The notes under the pieces were generated by a model. It ran no database searches, was not told the DNA's origin, and worked only from the letters and a program-made list of their open reading frames with translations. 12,024 nt of DNA, from assembly GCA_025362115.1 (NCBI GenBank), contig JANYIK010000079.1:1-12024 (forward strand), given 5' to 3'. The stretch is from Methylophilaceae bacterium. GTDB lineage: Bacteria > Pseudomonadota > Gammaproteobacteria > Burkholderiales > Methylophilaceae. Shown here one piece after another: positions 1 to 7,816 of the stretch. Every line of letters starts with the position of its first letter. The stretch's first letter is position 1. The position numbers were made by a program, and so were the translations under genes.

Positions 1-819
1 GAGGTGGAAAAGCACTTCACCGATTATCGCCTCGATCTGGTAGCGCGCGCGGTGTACGAGTTCGTGTGGGATGAATACTGCGACTGGTATTTAGAGTTAG
101 CGAAAGTGCAACTAAGCCCTCACCCCAACCCTCTCCCAGAGGGCGAGGGAGTCTCTACGGAGGCACAAAAGCGTGCCACCCGCCGCACCCTGCTACGCGT
201 GCTGGAAACCACGCTGCGCCTGGCTCACCCGCTAATGCCCTTCATCACCGAAGAGTTGTGGCAGACCGTAGCGCCTTTGTCCGGCAAGACATTGAACAAA
301 GACAGCACCATCATGCTGGAGATCTATCCGAAATCGCAGCCCGAGAAAATCGACACGGCTTCAGAGCAATGGATCGCCCAACTCAAGGACATGGTCAACG
401 CCTGCCGCAGCCTGCGCGGCGAAATGGCCATTGGCCCGGCGCAGAAAGTGCCGCTGATCGCCGCTGGTGATAAAGCTTCGGTACAAGCATTTGCGCCTTA
501 TTTGGCGGCGCTGGCCAAGTTGACAGAAGTCACCGCTAGCGGTGACGCCCTGCCGGAAACCGATGCGCCAGTACAGATTGTGGGCGACTATCGCCTGATG
601 CTGAAGATAGAGATTGACGTGGCAGCCGAGAAAGAACGGCTGGGCAAGGAAGTTGCGCGCCTGCAAGGCGAAATTGCCAAAGCCGAGGGTAAGCTGGGTA
701 ACGCCAGTTTCGTCGAACGCGCCCCGGCTGTCGTAGTGGCGCAGGAACAGGAACGTCTGGCGGGATTCAAGGCAATGCTGGATAAGCTGCAGGGACAACT
801 AACCAAGCTGAGCCAATAA
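1..819 (+). CDS. valS: Valyl-tRNA synthetase, C-terminal part (5' end outside window)
   Basis: Class I aminoacyl-tRNA synthetase that charges tRNA-Val in the cytoplasm. Only the last 272 residues are present; the frame is open to base 1, so the catalytic Rossmann domain with its HIGH and KMSKS motifs lies upstream. Residues about 1-90 belong to the anticodon-binding helical domain, with the family-typical stretches CDWYLELAK (27-35) and LRLAHPLMPFITEELWQ (72-88). Residues about 207-270 form the basic, heptad-like C-terminal coiled-coil arm that is diagnostic for ValS and separates it from IleS and LeuS. Odd feature: a block of about 12-14 residues, from S39 to S52 and including PHPNPLPEGEG, sits where homologues such as E. 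coli ValS have only a short linker. It is encoded by a dispersed palindromic repeat (separate entry) and keeps the frame open. The gene ends in TAA and faces metH. Identification is firm; whether the insert affects activity is unknown. Confidence 0.97.
   Translation, partial: EVEKHFTDYRLDLVARAVYEFVWDEYCDWYLELAKVQLSPHPNPLPEGEGVSTEAQKRATRRTLLRVLETTLRLAHPLMPFITEELWQTVAPLSGKTLNKDSTIMLEIYPKSQPEKIDTASEQWIAQLKDMVNACRSLRGEMAIGPAQKVPLIAAGDKASVQAFAPYLAALAKLTEVTASGDALPETDAPVQIVGDYRLMLKIEIDVAAEKERLGKEVARLQGEIAKAEGKLGNASFVERAPAVVVAQEQERLAGFKAMLDKLQGQLTKLSQ
117..151. repeat. REP-like palindromic repeat inserted in frame in valS
   Basis: A C-rich stretch (CCCTCACCCC...) is followed by a G-rich one (GAGGGCGAGGGAG), giving an imperfect palindrome. 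CCCTC at 117-121 can pair with GAGGG at 145-149. Alternatively CCCTC at 129-133 pairs with GAGGG at 139-143 around a 5-base loop. In the valS frame it reads SPHPNPLPEGEG. From memory, this nucleotide repeat and its peptide occur in many unrelated proteobacterial loci and proteins, so I call it a dispersed repeat rather than native valS sequence. No other copy is visible in this window. Confidence 0.75.
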
Positions 820-822
820 ACG

Positions 823-928
823 CGTCATTCTGGCGAAGGCCAGAATCCAGTCAAATTCCTTCGGAGGGAAGCGCATCCGACCCACATCTCTTTGGCTTGG
901 CTGGATTCCGGCCTCCGCCGGAATGACG
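823..928. repeat. Pair of inverted 28-base hairpin repeats (MITE/REP-like) between valS and metH
   Basis: The left arm (823-850) and right arm (901-928) are inverted copies of a 28-base unit, separated by 50 bases. Each arm contains a perfect 8-bp hairpin with a 4-base loop: ATTCTGGC/GCCAGAAT at 827-846 and ATTCCGGC/GCCGGAAT at 905-924. The arms can also pair with each other over nearly their whole length. The 20-base palindromes share length and ATTC...GAAT ends with the dRS3 repeats of Neisseria (ATTCCC-N8-GGGAAT), and similar units starting GTCATTCC are common in Betaproteobacteria (recalled, not searched). The element fills the convergent gap between valS and metH. It could act as a rho-assisted or structural 3' end for both transcripts, but neither hairpin is followed by a T-run, so it is not a canonical intrinsic terminator. 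Confidence 0.8.
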
Positions 929-937
929 GTGGTGAAT

Positions 938-3900
938 TTAGAGGTTTGGTGCCAACCAGCGCTCTAAATAATCCACCGGCAAACTACGCCGCTGCGCCAT
1001 GTCTTTGAGCTGATCCTCGCCTATCTTGTCCACGCTGAAATACTTGGCCTCAGGGTGGGCCAGATAAAACCCAGATACCGAAGACGCAGGCATCATGGCG
1101 AACGAATCCGTCAGCGTCATGCCGATTTCCTTACATTCCAGCAGCTTGAACATGTCGGCTTTTACCGTGTGGTCAGGACAAGCCGGGTAACCCGGAGCCG
1201 GACGGATACTGCGATAACGTTCCTTGACCAGGTCTTCGGTAGTCAAATCCTCGGCCGCTGCATAGCCCCAGAAGTCAATACGTACGCGATGATGCAAGTA
1301 TTCGGCAAAGGCTTCGGCCAAGCGGTCTGCCAGTGCTTTTAGCATGATGCTACTGTAATCGTCATGCGCGGCTTCGAATTTTTCCAGATGTTTTTCTATG
1401 CCGATGCCAGCGGTGACGGCAAACAGACCGATGTAATCCGCAACACCTTTAGGCGCAATGAAATCCGCCAGACACTGATTAGGTCGTGGCACACCATCAA
1501 TCACCGGCTTTTCAGTCTGCTGGCGCATACCAAAGTAAGTGAATGCTACCTGCGTGCGCGTATCATCAGTGTAAATCTCGATATCATCGTCATTGACACG
1601 ATTGGCGGGCATAAGCGCCACCACCCCATTTGCAGTCAGCCAACGGCCATCAATGATTTTTTTCAGCATCTGCCGCGCTTCGTTATAGACCTTAGTCGCG
1701 GCTTCGCCGACCACTTCGTCTTTCAGGATGGCGGGGTAAGCGCCGGCCAAGTCCCAGGTCTGGAAGAAGGGGCTCCAGTCGATGTATTGGGCGATAGAAA
1801 TGAGATCAGTATTATTGAGTACGCGCCGCCCAATGAACTTGGGCTTGACCGGTGTGGCTTCCCCAGTGAATTCCAGCTTGGCCTTATTTGCGCGTGCGGT
1901 GGCCAGCGCCAACAGAGGTGTGCCTTTTTTATTGGCATGCTGTGTCCGCGCCTTTTCGTAATCGTTGGCGACTTCCTGGATATAGGTATCACGTTGCTCC
2001 GGCGTGAGCAGCGATTGCATGACGGAAACCGAGCGCGAAGCATCGGCCACGTAGATCACTGGGCCTTCGTAGTTGGGCGCGATCTTCACTGCGGTGTGCG
2101 CCCGTGAAGTGGTCGCGCCGCCAATCAATAACGGGATTTTCAGCATACGGAAATGCGGGTCACGCTGCATTTCCTTGGCGACATAGGCCATTTCTTCCAG
2201 TGACGGTGTAATCAGGCCTGACAAACCGATGATGTCAGCATTCTCCACCTTCGCTTTCGCCAAAATCTCGGAACAAGGCACCATCACGCCCATGTTCACC
2301 ACCTCAAAATTATTGCACTGCAACACCACCGACACGATGTTCTTGCCGATGTCGTGTACGTCACCCTTCACCGTAGCAATCACCACCTTGCCCTTGGGTT
2401 TTGCGGCAACACCGGTACGCTTTTCTTCCTGTAATTTTTCTTCTTCGATGAATGGAATCAGGTGTGCCACAGCAGATTTCATCACACGCGCAGATTTCAC
2501 CACTTGCGGCAGAAACATTTTGCCTTGACCAAACAAATCGCCGACCACATTCATACCATCCATCAGCGGGCCTTCGATTACGTGTATCGGCCTGCCACCG
2601 CTCTGCAACACTTGCTGGCGGGCTTCTTCAGTGTCTTCAATAATGAATTCAGTAATACCATGCACCATCGCGTGAGCAAGGCGCTTGTTAACGGATGTTG
2701 GATTCTCCGGTGTGCCGCGCCACTCCAGCGTGGCTGCTTCTTTTTTGCCGCTGGGGTTCAAGCTTCCGGCGATTTCAATCATGCGCTCGGTTGCATCGGG
2801 ATGGCGATTCAACACCATGTCTTCAACGCGCTCTTTCAATTCAGGCGCTAAATCGTCATACACGCCGACCATGCCGGCGTTGACGATGCCCATGGTCATA
2901 CCCGCTTGAATAGCATGGTAAAGAAATACGGTGTGAATGGCTTCACGCGCGGCATCGTTGCCACGGAAGCTAAAACTCACGTTGGAAACACCACCGGAAA
3001 TCTTGGCGTGCGGCAAATTTTGCTTGATCCAGCGCGTGGCGTTGATGAAATCCACCGCGTAATTGTTGTGTTCTTCAATCCCCGTAGCAATGGCGAAAAT
3101 ATTGGGGTCGAAAATGATGTCTTCCGGCGGGAAGCCGATTTTTTCTACCAGCAAATCATAAGCACGTTTGCAGATTTCGGTTTTGCGCTCAAAGGTATCG
3201 GCTTGGCCCTGTTCGTCAAATGCCATGACGATGACCGCCGCGCCGTAACGCAGGCACAGCTTGGCTTGGCGCAGGAATTCCTTTTCGCCTTCCTTCATGG
3301 AAATCGAGTTCACAATCGCCTTGCCCTGTACGCATTTCAAGCCAGCCTCAATCACCGACCATTTGCTGGAATCAATCATGATGGGCACACGCGCAATGTC
3401 CGGCTCAGAGGCGACCAGATTGAGGAAGTGCGTCATCGCGGCGACAGCATCCAACATGCCTTCGTCCATATTGATGTCAATGACTTGTGCACCGTTTTCT
3501 ACCTGTTGCCGCGCAACCACGAGCGCTTCTTCAAACTGACCACTTAAGATCATGCGAGCAAAGGCTTTGGAACCTGTGACATTGGTACGCTCGCCGATAT
3601 TCACAAATAAAGAATTGTCATCAATAGTGAACGGCTCAAGCCCAGAAAGCTTGGTGGTGTAAGTGAGCGCTGGTAATTGGCGTGGTTTGATGTCTTTCAG
3701 CGCCTCGGCAATCGCCTGAATATGCGGCGGCGTGGTGCCACAGCAACCACCTGCGATATTGATAAAACCACTGTCGGCAAATTCTTTGATTAGGTTTGAA
3801 GTATCAGCGGGGTTTTCGTCGAATCCGGTGTCTGACATCGGATTAGGCAACCCCGCGTTGGGATAAATACAGACAAAAGTATCTGCGATCTTAGAAATTT

Positions 3901-4765
3901 CTTCTGCGTAAGGTCTCATCAATGCCGCCCCCAACGCGCAATTCAAGCCCACGGTGAGCGGTTTGGCGTGGCGCACCGAGTTCCAGAATGCAGTCACCGT
4001 TTGGCCGGACAAAATACGTCCGGAAGCGTCGGTCACCGTGCCGGAAATCATGATGGGCAGACGCTTGCCACTCTCTTCAAAGAAAGTATCAATGGCAAAC
4101 AGTGCAGCCTTGCAGTTGAGAGTATCGAAGATGGTCTCGACCATCAAAATATCTGCGCCACCTTCGACCAAGCCGCGTGTTTGCTCTAAATAGGCGGCAA
4201 CGAGTTGGTCAAAGCTGACATTACGCGCAGCGGGGTCGTTGACATCGGGCGAAATAGAGGCGGTTTTGGGTGTAGGGCCGAGTGCGCCAGCGACGAATCT
4301 GGGTTTATCGGGTGTAGCATATTTATCGCAAGCGGCACGCGCAATTTTGGCAGCTTGCACATTCATCTCATAGGCCAGATGCGCCATTTGGTAATCATCT
4401 TGGGCGACCGTAGTTGCACCAAAGGTGTTGGTTTCAATAATATCCGCGCCCGCCGCCAAATATTTTTCGTGGATTTCTTGAATGATTTGCGGTTGGGTAA
4501 GGGTAAGCAACTCATTGTTACCTTTAACAAACAACTCGCGTGTTACGCTGGCTGGCTCGTGATTTTTACCACAGCCACAGCCGTCACCTTTAGGGCAAAA
4601 TCCCACGCCTGCGGGCGCTTTAAAATCGGCAAAACGCGTGCCGCGATAATCGGCTTCGGTCAGCTTATATTGCTGAATCATAGTACCCATCGCGCCGTCT
4701 AAAATCAGGATGCGTTGTGTCAGTAGATCGCGTAATCGCTTTTCAGTAGGGGAGATTGATTTCAT
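938..4765 (-). CDS. metH: Cobalamin-dependent methionine synthase
   Basis: Cytoplasmic enzyme that moves a methyl group from 5-methyltetrahydrofolate via cob(I)alamin to homocysteine, giving methionine and tetrahydrofolate. All four modules are present in 1275 residues (E. coli MetH is about 1227). The homocysteine domain is about 12-360, with zinc ligands Cys276 (GLNCALG) and Cys341/Cys342 (GGCCGTTP). The pterin-binding domain is about 385-650 (FVNIGERTNVTGS). The B12-binding module is about 690-930, with GDVHDIG placing the lower-ligand His at 804. The C-terminal AdoMet reactivation domain is about 960-1275, with RPAPGYPAC at 1188-1196. Oddity: an insert of about 25-30 residues (about 49-79) carries Cys57, Cys63, Cys65 and His69 and is absent from E. 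coli MetH. The ATG start has no clear Shine-Dalgarno sequence and lies 18 bases after a terminator-like hairpin. No cobalamin riboswitch fits in the 92-base gap upstream. Confidence 0.98.
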   Translation of the reverse strand: MKSISPTEKRLRDLLTQRILILDGAMGTMIQQYKLTEADYRGTRFADFKAPAGVGFCPKGDGCGCGKNHEPASVTRELFVKGNNELLTLTQPQIIQEIHEKYLAAGADIIETNTFGATTVAQDDYQMAHLAYEMNVQAAKIARAACDKYATPDKPRFVAGALGPTPKTASISPDVNDPAARNVSFDQLVAAYLEQTRGLVEGGADILMVETIFDTLNCKAALFAIDTFFEESGKRLPIMISGTVTDASGRILSGQTVTAFWNSVRHAKPLTVGLNCALGAALMRPYAEEISKIADTFVCIYPNAGLPNPMSDTGFDENPADTSNLIKEFADSGFINIAGGCCGTTPPHIQAIAEALKDIKPRQLPALTYTTKLSGLEPFTIDDNSLFVNIGERTNVTGSKAFARMILSGQFEEALVVARQQVENGAQVIDINMDEGMLDAVAAMTHFLNLVASEPDIARVPIMIDSSKWSVIEAGLKCVQGKAIVNSISMKEGEKEFLRQAKLCLRYGAAVIVMAFDEQGQADTFERKTEICKRAYDLLVEKIGFPPEDIIFDPNIFAIATGIEEHNNYAVDFINATRWIKQNLPHAKISGGVSNVSFSFRGNDAAREAIHTVFLYHAIQAGMTMGIVNAGMVGVYDDLAPELKERVEDMVLNRHPDATERMIEIAGSLNPSGKKEAATLEWRGTPENPTSVNKRLAHAMVHGITEFIIEDTEEARQQVLQSGGRPIHVIEGPLMDGMNVVGDLFGQGKMFLPQVVKSARVMKSAVAHLIPFIEEEKLQEEKRTGVAAKPKGKVVIATVKGDVHDIGKNIVSVVLQCNNFEVVNMGVMVPCSEILAKAKVENADIIGLSGLITPSLEEMAYVAKEMQRDPHFRMLKIPLLIGGATTSRAHTAVKIAPNYEGPVIYVADASRSVSVMQSLLTPEQRDTYIQEVANDYEKARTQHANKKGTPLLALATARANKAKLEFTGEATPVKPKFIGRRVLNNTDLISIAQYIDWSPFFQTWDLAGAYPAILKDEVVGEAATKVYNEARQMLKKIIDGRWLTANGVVALMPANRVNDDDIEIYTDDTRTQVAFTYFGMRQQTEKPVIDGVPRPNQCLADFIAPKGVADYIGLFAVTAGIGIEKHLEKFEAAHDDYSSIMLKALADRLAEAFAEYLHHRVRIDFWGYAAAEDLTTEDLVKERYRSIRPAPGYPACPDHTVKADMFKLLECKEIGMTLTDSFAMMPASSVSGFYLAHPEAKYFSVDKIGEDQLKDMAQRRSLPVDYLERWLAPNL

Positions 4766-4776
4766 TTTGCAGTTTC

Positions 4777-4815
4777 AAAAAGAAAATACTTGCCAGCGTC
4801 AGCCAACAAGTATTT
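4777..4815 (-). terminator. Terminator-like hairpin between the EAL/HDOD gene and metH
   Basis: Read on the minus strand, AAATACTTG (4815-4807) pairs perfectly with CAAGTATTT (4792-4784) around a 14-base loop and is followed by TCTTTTTG. This has the form of an intrinsic terminator for the EAL/HDOD transcript, although the stem is AT-rich and the loop is long. It ends only about a dozen bases before the metH ATG, so it may instead act on metH expression as a read-through or attenuation point. Confidence 0.55.
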
Positions 4816-4826
4816 ATCGAGGTTTG

Positions 4827-4850
4827 AGATGTTTTCGTTATGAAACATCT
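4827..4850. other. Small hairpin downstream of the EAL/HDOD gene
   Basis: AGATGTTT (4827-4834) pairs with AAACATCT (4843-4850) around an 8-base loop, starting 7 bases after the stop codon of the EAL/HDOD gene. No T-run follows on the minus strand, so on its own it is not a canonical terminator. With the hairpin at 4784-4815 it forms a tandem structure that could protect the 3' end or help termination. Confidence 0.45.
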
Positions 4851-4857
4851 TTCGCTT

Positions 4858-6360
4858 TTATTCGCCGGAAGATTTACCCAGATTATTTACCCAGCGCAGT
4901 GTTTCTTTTTGTGCATGCCTTAGGTCTTTGGGGGCAATATCAAGCTCGTCCAGAAGTCGTTCGACCTCTTCAAACTCCGCTCGTTCCAATCTCTCAGTAA
5001 GCGTCAATAATTCACCCAAGAATCCTTCACGTGAAATCAGCGCCTCAACTATCTCTTCCTCTAGGCCAATTTGCTGCAGAATTTCTGCTAAATCCATTCC
5101 AAGCAAAACATCTGACAAAGACAAAATTCCAACGGTAAAAGCGTTGTCCTTATACAACTCTTGGCGTTTTTCCACATTTTTGTGGGTAGTACATAACAAA
5201 TCCATCAATTTAGCGCGCGTTGCTGCTATTTGCATCAGTAATTTGGCCCCTTTAAGATCACTATTGGAATACAGTAACACCTGCACCCAGCGCATCAGAT
5301 GTCGACGTCCGAGTATTACCAGCGCCTGTTGCAATGAGTCCACCGTCCGAGCCAGCCCCATACCCGCAGAGTTCACCATATTGAGCAGATTGACAATCAG
5401 GGTCGTGTGTCCTTGGAATGCTTTTTCTATACGTGGCAACTCTACATCTGTCAGCAATTGACCCATCACCACCAGCAGCATCATTTGATCAGGGTTGGCG
5501 GTACTGTCAGCAATATCGGAATGCTGGAAGAAGAAACCCTCAATCAAGCCAATGGAGTGCTTACGACTGAACGCGAATTGGTTTGGGGTCTCTACATTAA
5601 TGGCAATAGGTGCTGCGCGATCCAGCCTCCTTAATCGCTTCAGCGCCTCTTCCAACTCATAATTAGACGTGGCTTGAATATCAAACTTCACGAAATCCAT
5701 TAGTTTAATCACCGCATCGCTCACCGGTGGCTCAAAATACTCAGTCAACGAGAATTTGAAACCTTTAGCCTTGAGTTCAATGATCTTTGCAATGTGCGTC
5801 TCATCCAATTCACCATCAGCAAGTTCCAGCACCATGCGAGTACTAGACAGCAGGCTTATCTGTGTTCCCAATAAATCATCCAGCGTGATAGGAATAAAAC
5901 CTAGGATTTCTTGCAGAACACCTTCCGACCCAATGTCTTTGAGCACAATGGCCAGTTCGCCAATACTAAATTCATTGGCACTCTGCTGCCCATAAGCATA
6001 TAAAGACAATTCATAACCTGCGATAAGTTGGCTTGCGTGCAAAATTGGACGGCGCCCCAACAAGAATGATTCAGGATTTAATAGCTCTTTCCGCCCAAGA
6101 GCTTCGCCAGATGCAGTAGTCTTTTTGGGGGGCGCGGGTTTGGCCACCACTGTAGCTTTAGTCGTTTCTTTAACCGCCTTCTCTACTTTGTTTGGCGCGG
6201 ATTGTGAATTTGCTTCGGCTTCCCCAGCTTTTACGAATGGCACATACTCATCGCCACTCACTTCGCAGTAAATTTTGGCATAGTTATCTGGCGTAGGCGC
6301 GAGCCCGCGCTCATTCAAAATAAGTAGCGTAGTGCGTGCGTATTTGATGATTTCACTCAT
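4858..6360 (-). CDS. Degenerate EAL plus HDOD domain signalling protein
   Basis: A 500-residue cytoplasmic protein of the YuxH/CdgR-like type (EAL followed by HDOD). Residues about 5-37 (ARTTLLILNERGLAPTPDNYAKIY) resemble the short N-terminal module found in front of many betaproteobacterial GGDEF proteins. A low-complexity Ala/Lys/Thr/Pro linker follows (about 45-90). The EAL-like region (about 95-285) keeps YELSLY at 116-121 and VKFDIQ at 224-229. It lacks the Arg of the ExLxR signature, and the DDFGTG loop reads SLTEYF (204-209), so c-di-GMP hydrolysis is unlikely. The HDOD domain (about 300-475) shows the family pattern LLNMVNSAGMGL and ALVILGRRHLMRW, and has no HD-GYP catalytic residues. 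Likely a non-enzymatic regulator or c-di-GMP sensor; the target is unknown. The ATG follows AGGG with 8-base spacing. It is transcribed away from mpl, and two hairpins lie after its stop. Confidence 0.85.
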   Translation of the reverse strand: MSEIIKYARTTLLILNERGLAPTPDNYAKIYCEVSGDEYVPFVKAGEAEANSQSAPNKVEKAVKETTKATVVAKPAPPKKTTASGEALGRKELLNPESFLLGRRPILHASQLIAGYELSLYAYGQQSANEFSIGELAIVLKDIGSEGVLQEILGFIPITLDDLLGTQISLLSSTRMVLELADGELDETHIAKIIELKAKGFKFSLTEYFEPPVSDAVIKLMDFVKFDIQATSNYELEEALKRLRRLDRAAPIAINVETPNQFAFSRKHSIGLIEGFFFQHSDIADSTANPDQMMLLVVMGQLLTDVELPRIEKAFQGHTTLIVNLLNMVNSAGMGLARTVDSLQQALVILGRRHLMRWVQVLLYSNSDLKGAKLLMQIAATRAKLMDLLCTTHKNVEKRQELYKDNAFTVGILSLSDVLLGMDLAEILQQIGLEEEIVEALISREGFLGELLTLTERLERAEFEEVERLLDELDIAPKDLRHAQKETLRWVNNLGKSSGE

Positions 6361-6475
6361 AAATTGAACCCTAAGTTCGCCTGATAGATTAGCCGAAGCT
6401 ATTAAACTCCTCTATCATAACGCAATCAAGCCATTTTGCAGCGATTTTGGCAAGCACAAACAGTGGGGTCCTACT
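6361..6475. promoter_or_regulatory. Divergent intergenic region between the EAL/HDOD gene and mpl
   Basis: This 115-base gap must hold the 5' signals of two divergent transcription units. TATCAT at 6413-6418 (+) and its overlapping minus-strand partner TATGAT (6419-6414) are plausible -10 elements. I see no convincing -35 hexamer at 16-18 bases on either side. Ribosome-binding matches are AGGG, 8 bases from the minus-strand ATG, and GTGGGG at 6463-6468, 7 bases before the TTG of mpl. Promoter positions are guesses. Confidence 0.35.
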
Positions 6476-7816
6476 TTGCACATTCATATTCTCGGCATCT
6501 GCGGCACTTTTATGGGCGGCATCGCTGCCATCGCACAACAATCTGGGCACAAGGTCACTGGCTGCGATGCCAACGTCTACCCACCTATGAGCACTCAGCT
6601 CGAAGCCCAAGGCATCAGCCTAATAGAAGGTTTCGACCCATCCCAAATCAATATCAGCGCGGATATTTTCGTCATCGGCAATGTCGTTTCCCGCGGCAAT
6701 CCGCTCATGGAAGAAATCCTCAATCGTGGCCTGCCCTATATCTCCGGCCCACAGTGGCTGGCAGAAAACGTGCTGCACGAAAAATGGGTGCTCGCCGTAG
6801 CGGGTACCCATGGCAAGACCACTACAAGCTCGATGCTAGCTTGGGTATTGGAGTACGCCAAAATGAACCCTGGATTTCTTATCGGTGGCGTGCCACAAAA
6901 CTTTGGTATTTCTGCGCGGTTGGGCACTACACCATTTTTTGTCATCGAAGCCGACGAATATGACACCGCGTTTTTCGACAAACGTTCAAAATTCGTCCAC
7001 TACCACCCACGCACGGCGGTGTTGAACAATCTGGAATTCGATCATGCCGACATATTTCCCGATCTGGCTGCTATTGAAACGCAGTTTCATCATCTGGTGC
7101 GTACCGTACCGGGGAATGGCTTAATTGTTAGCAATGGTGAGGATGGTAATTTAGATCGTGTATTACAACGTGGCTGCTGGACACCTATTGAACGCTTTGG
7201 CACCGACTGGCAAGCGACAGAGGTAGATGCTAACGGTAGCTTTACCGTATTACACAAAAGCCAATCCCAAGGACGTGTACAGTGGGAACTGCTGGGCGCA
7301 CACAATCGCATGAATGCTCTAGCCACTATCGCCGCCGCACGCCATGTAGGCGTAAGTCCCGCTATCGCCATTGAGGGCCTAAGTAAATTCCAAAATGTGA
7401 AACGTCGTATGGAAACACGCGGCGTGGTGAACGACATCACCGTGTACGACGATTTCGCTCATCACCCCACCGCCATCGCCACTACTATTGAAGGCTTACG
7501 CGCTAAGGTAGGCAAAGCGCGTATTCTGGCAGTGCTGGAGCCTCGCTCTAACACCATGAAGTTGGGCGCAGTGAAAGATGCCCTGCCCGGCAGCCTGCAG
7601 GAAGCCGATTTGACCTTTTGCTACGCTGCCAATCTAGGCTGGGATGCCGCCACCGCGCTCGTCCCACTGGGGAATAATGCCAGCACCTATGAACATCTGG
7701 ACACCATGATAGAAGCCATCGCAAGTAAAGCCAAAACGGGCGACCACATCCTCATCATGAGCAACGGCGGCTTTGACGGCATTCATGACAAGTTACTGAA
7801 AAGGTTGGCCGCTTGA
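6476..7816 (+). CDS. mpl: UDP-N-acetylmuramate:L-alanyl-gamma-D-glutamyl-meso-diaminopimelate ligase
   Basis: Cytoplasmic Mur-ligase family enzyme that attaches recycled murein tripeptide to UDP-MurNAc, feeding cell-wall turnover products back into peptidoglycan synthesis. 446 residues, close to E. coli Mpl (457). The start HIHILGICGTFMGG and the block DANVYPPMSTQLE (31-43) are specific to Mpl rather than MurC. The ATP-binding P-loop GTHGKTTT is at 110-117, the central-domain block FFVIEADEYDTAFFDKRSKFVHY at 154-176, HNRMN at 276-280, and the C-terminal ligand-binding YDDFAHHPT at 324-332. The start is TTG at 6476, chosen because homologues begin at exactly this point; GTGGGG at 6463-6468 serves as the ribosome-binding site. 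The stop TGA overlaps the TTG start of the tonB gene, so it probably heads a three-gene operon with the TonB and ferredoxin genes. Confidence 0.96.
   Translation: MHIHILGICGTFMGGIAAIAQQSGHKVTGCDANVYPPMSTQLEAQGISLIEGFDPSQINISADIFVIGNVVSRGNPLMEEILNRGLPYISGPQWLAENVLHEKWVLAVAGTHGKTTTSSMLAWVLEYAKMNPGFLIGGVPQNFGISARLGTTPFFVIEADEYDTAFFDKRSKFVHYHPRTAVLNNLEFDHADIFPDLAAIETQFHHLVRTVPGNGLIVSNGEDGNLDRVLQRGCWTPIERFGTDWQATEVDANGSFTVLHKSQSQGRVQWELLGAHNRMNALATIAAARHVGVSPAIAIEGLSKFQNVKRRMETRGVVNDITVYDDFAHHPTAIATTIEGLRAKVGKARILAVLEPRSNTMKLGAVKDALPGSLQEADLTFCYAANLGWDAATALVPLGNNASTYEHLDTMIEAIASKAKTGDHILIMSNGGFDGIHDKLLKRLAA

Noticed and set aside
823..928. CRISPR-like repeat-spacer structure
   Set aside because: There are only two units, in inverted orientation, with no regular array and no cas genes.
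1364..2107. Open frame of 247 codons antisense to metH
   Set aside because: It lies wholly inside the well-conserved metH gene, has no recognisable domain and shows the composition expected of a shadow frame.
2906..3547. Open frame of 213 codons antisense to metH
   Set aside because: Also contained in metH; no domain, no ribosome-binding site and no conserved motif.
4205..4702. Open frame of 165 codons antisense to the metH 5' region
   Set aside because: Shadow of the conserved homocysteine-binding domain; no independent support.
4766..4857. Cobalamin or SAM riboswitch for metH
   Set aside because: The gap is too short for a B12 riboswitch and no B12-box or SAM-riboswitch motif is visible; only two simple hairpins are present.
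6436..6963. Open frame of 175 codons overlapping the start of mpl
   Set aside because: The His/Arg-rich translation resembles no known protein, and the overlapping mpl frame is clearly the real gene.
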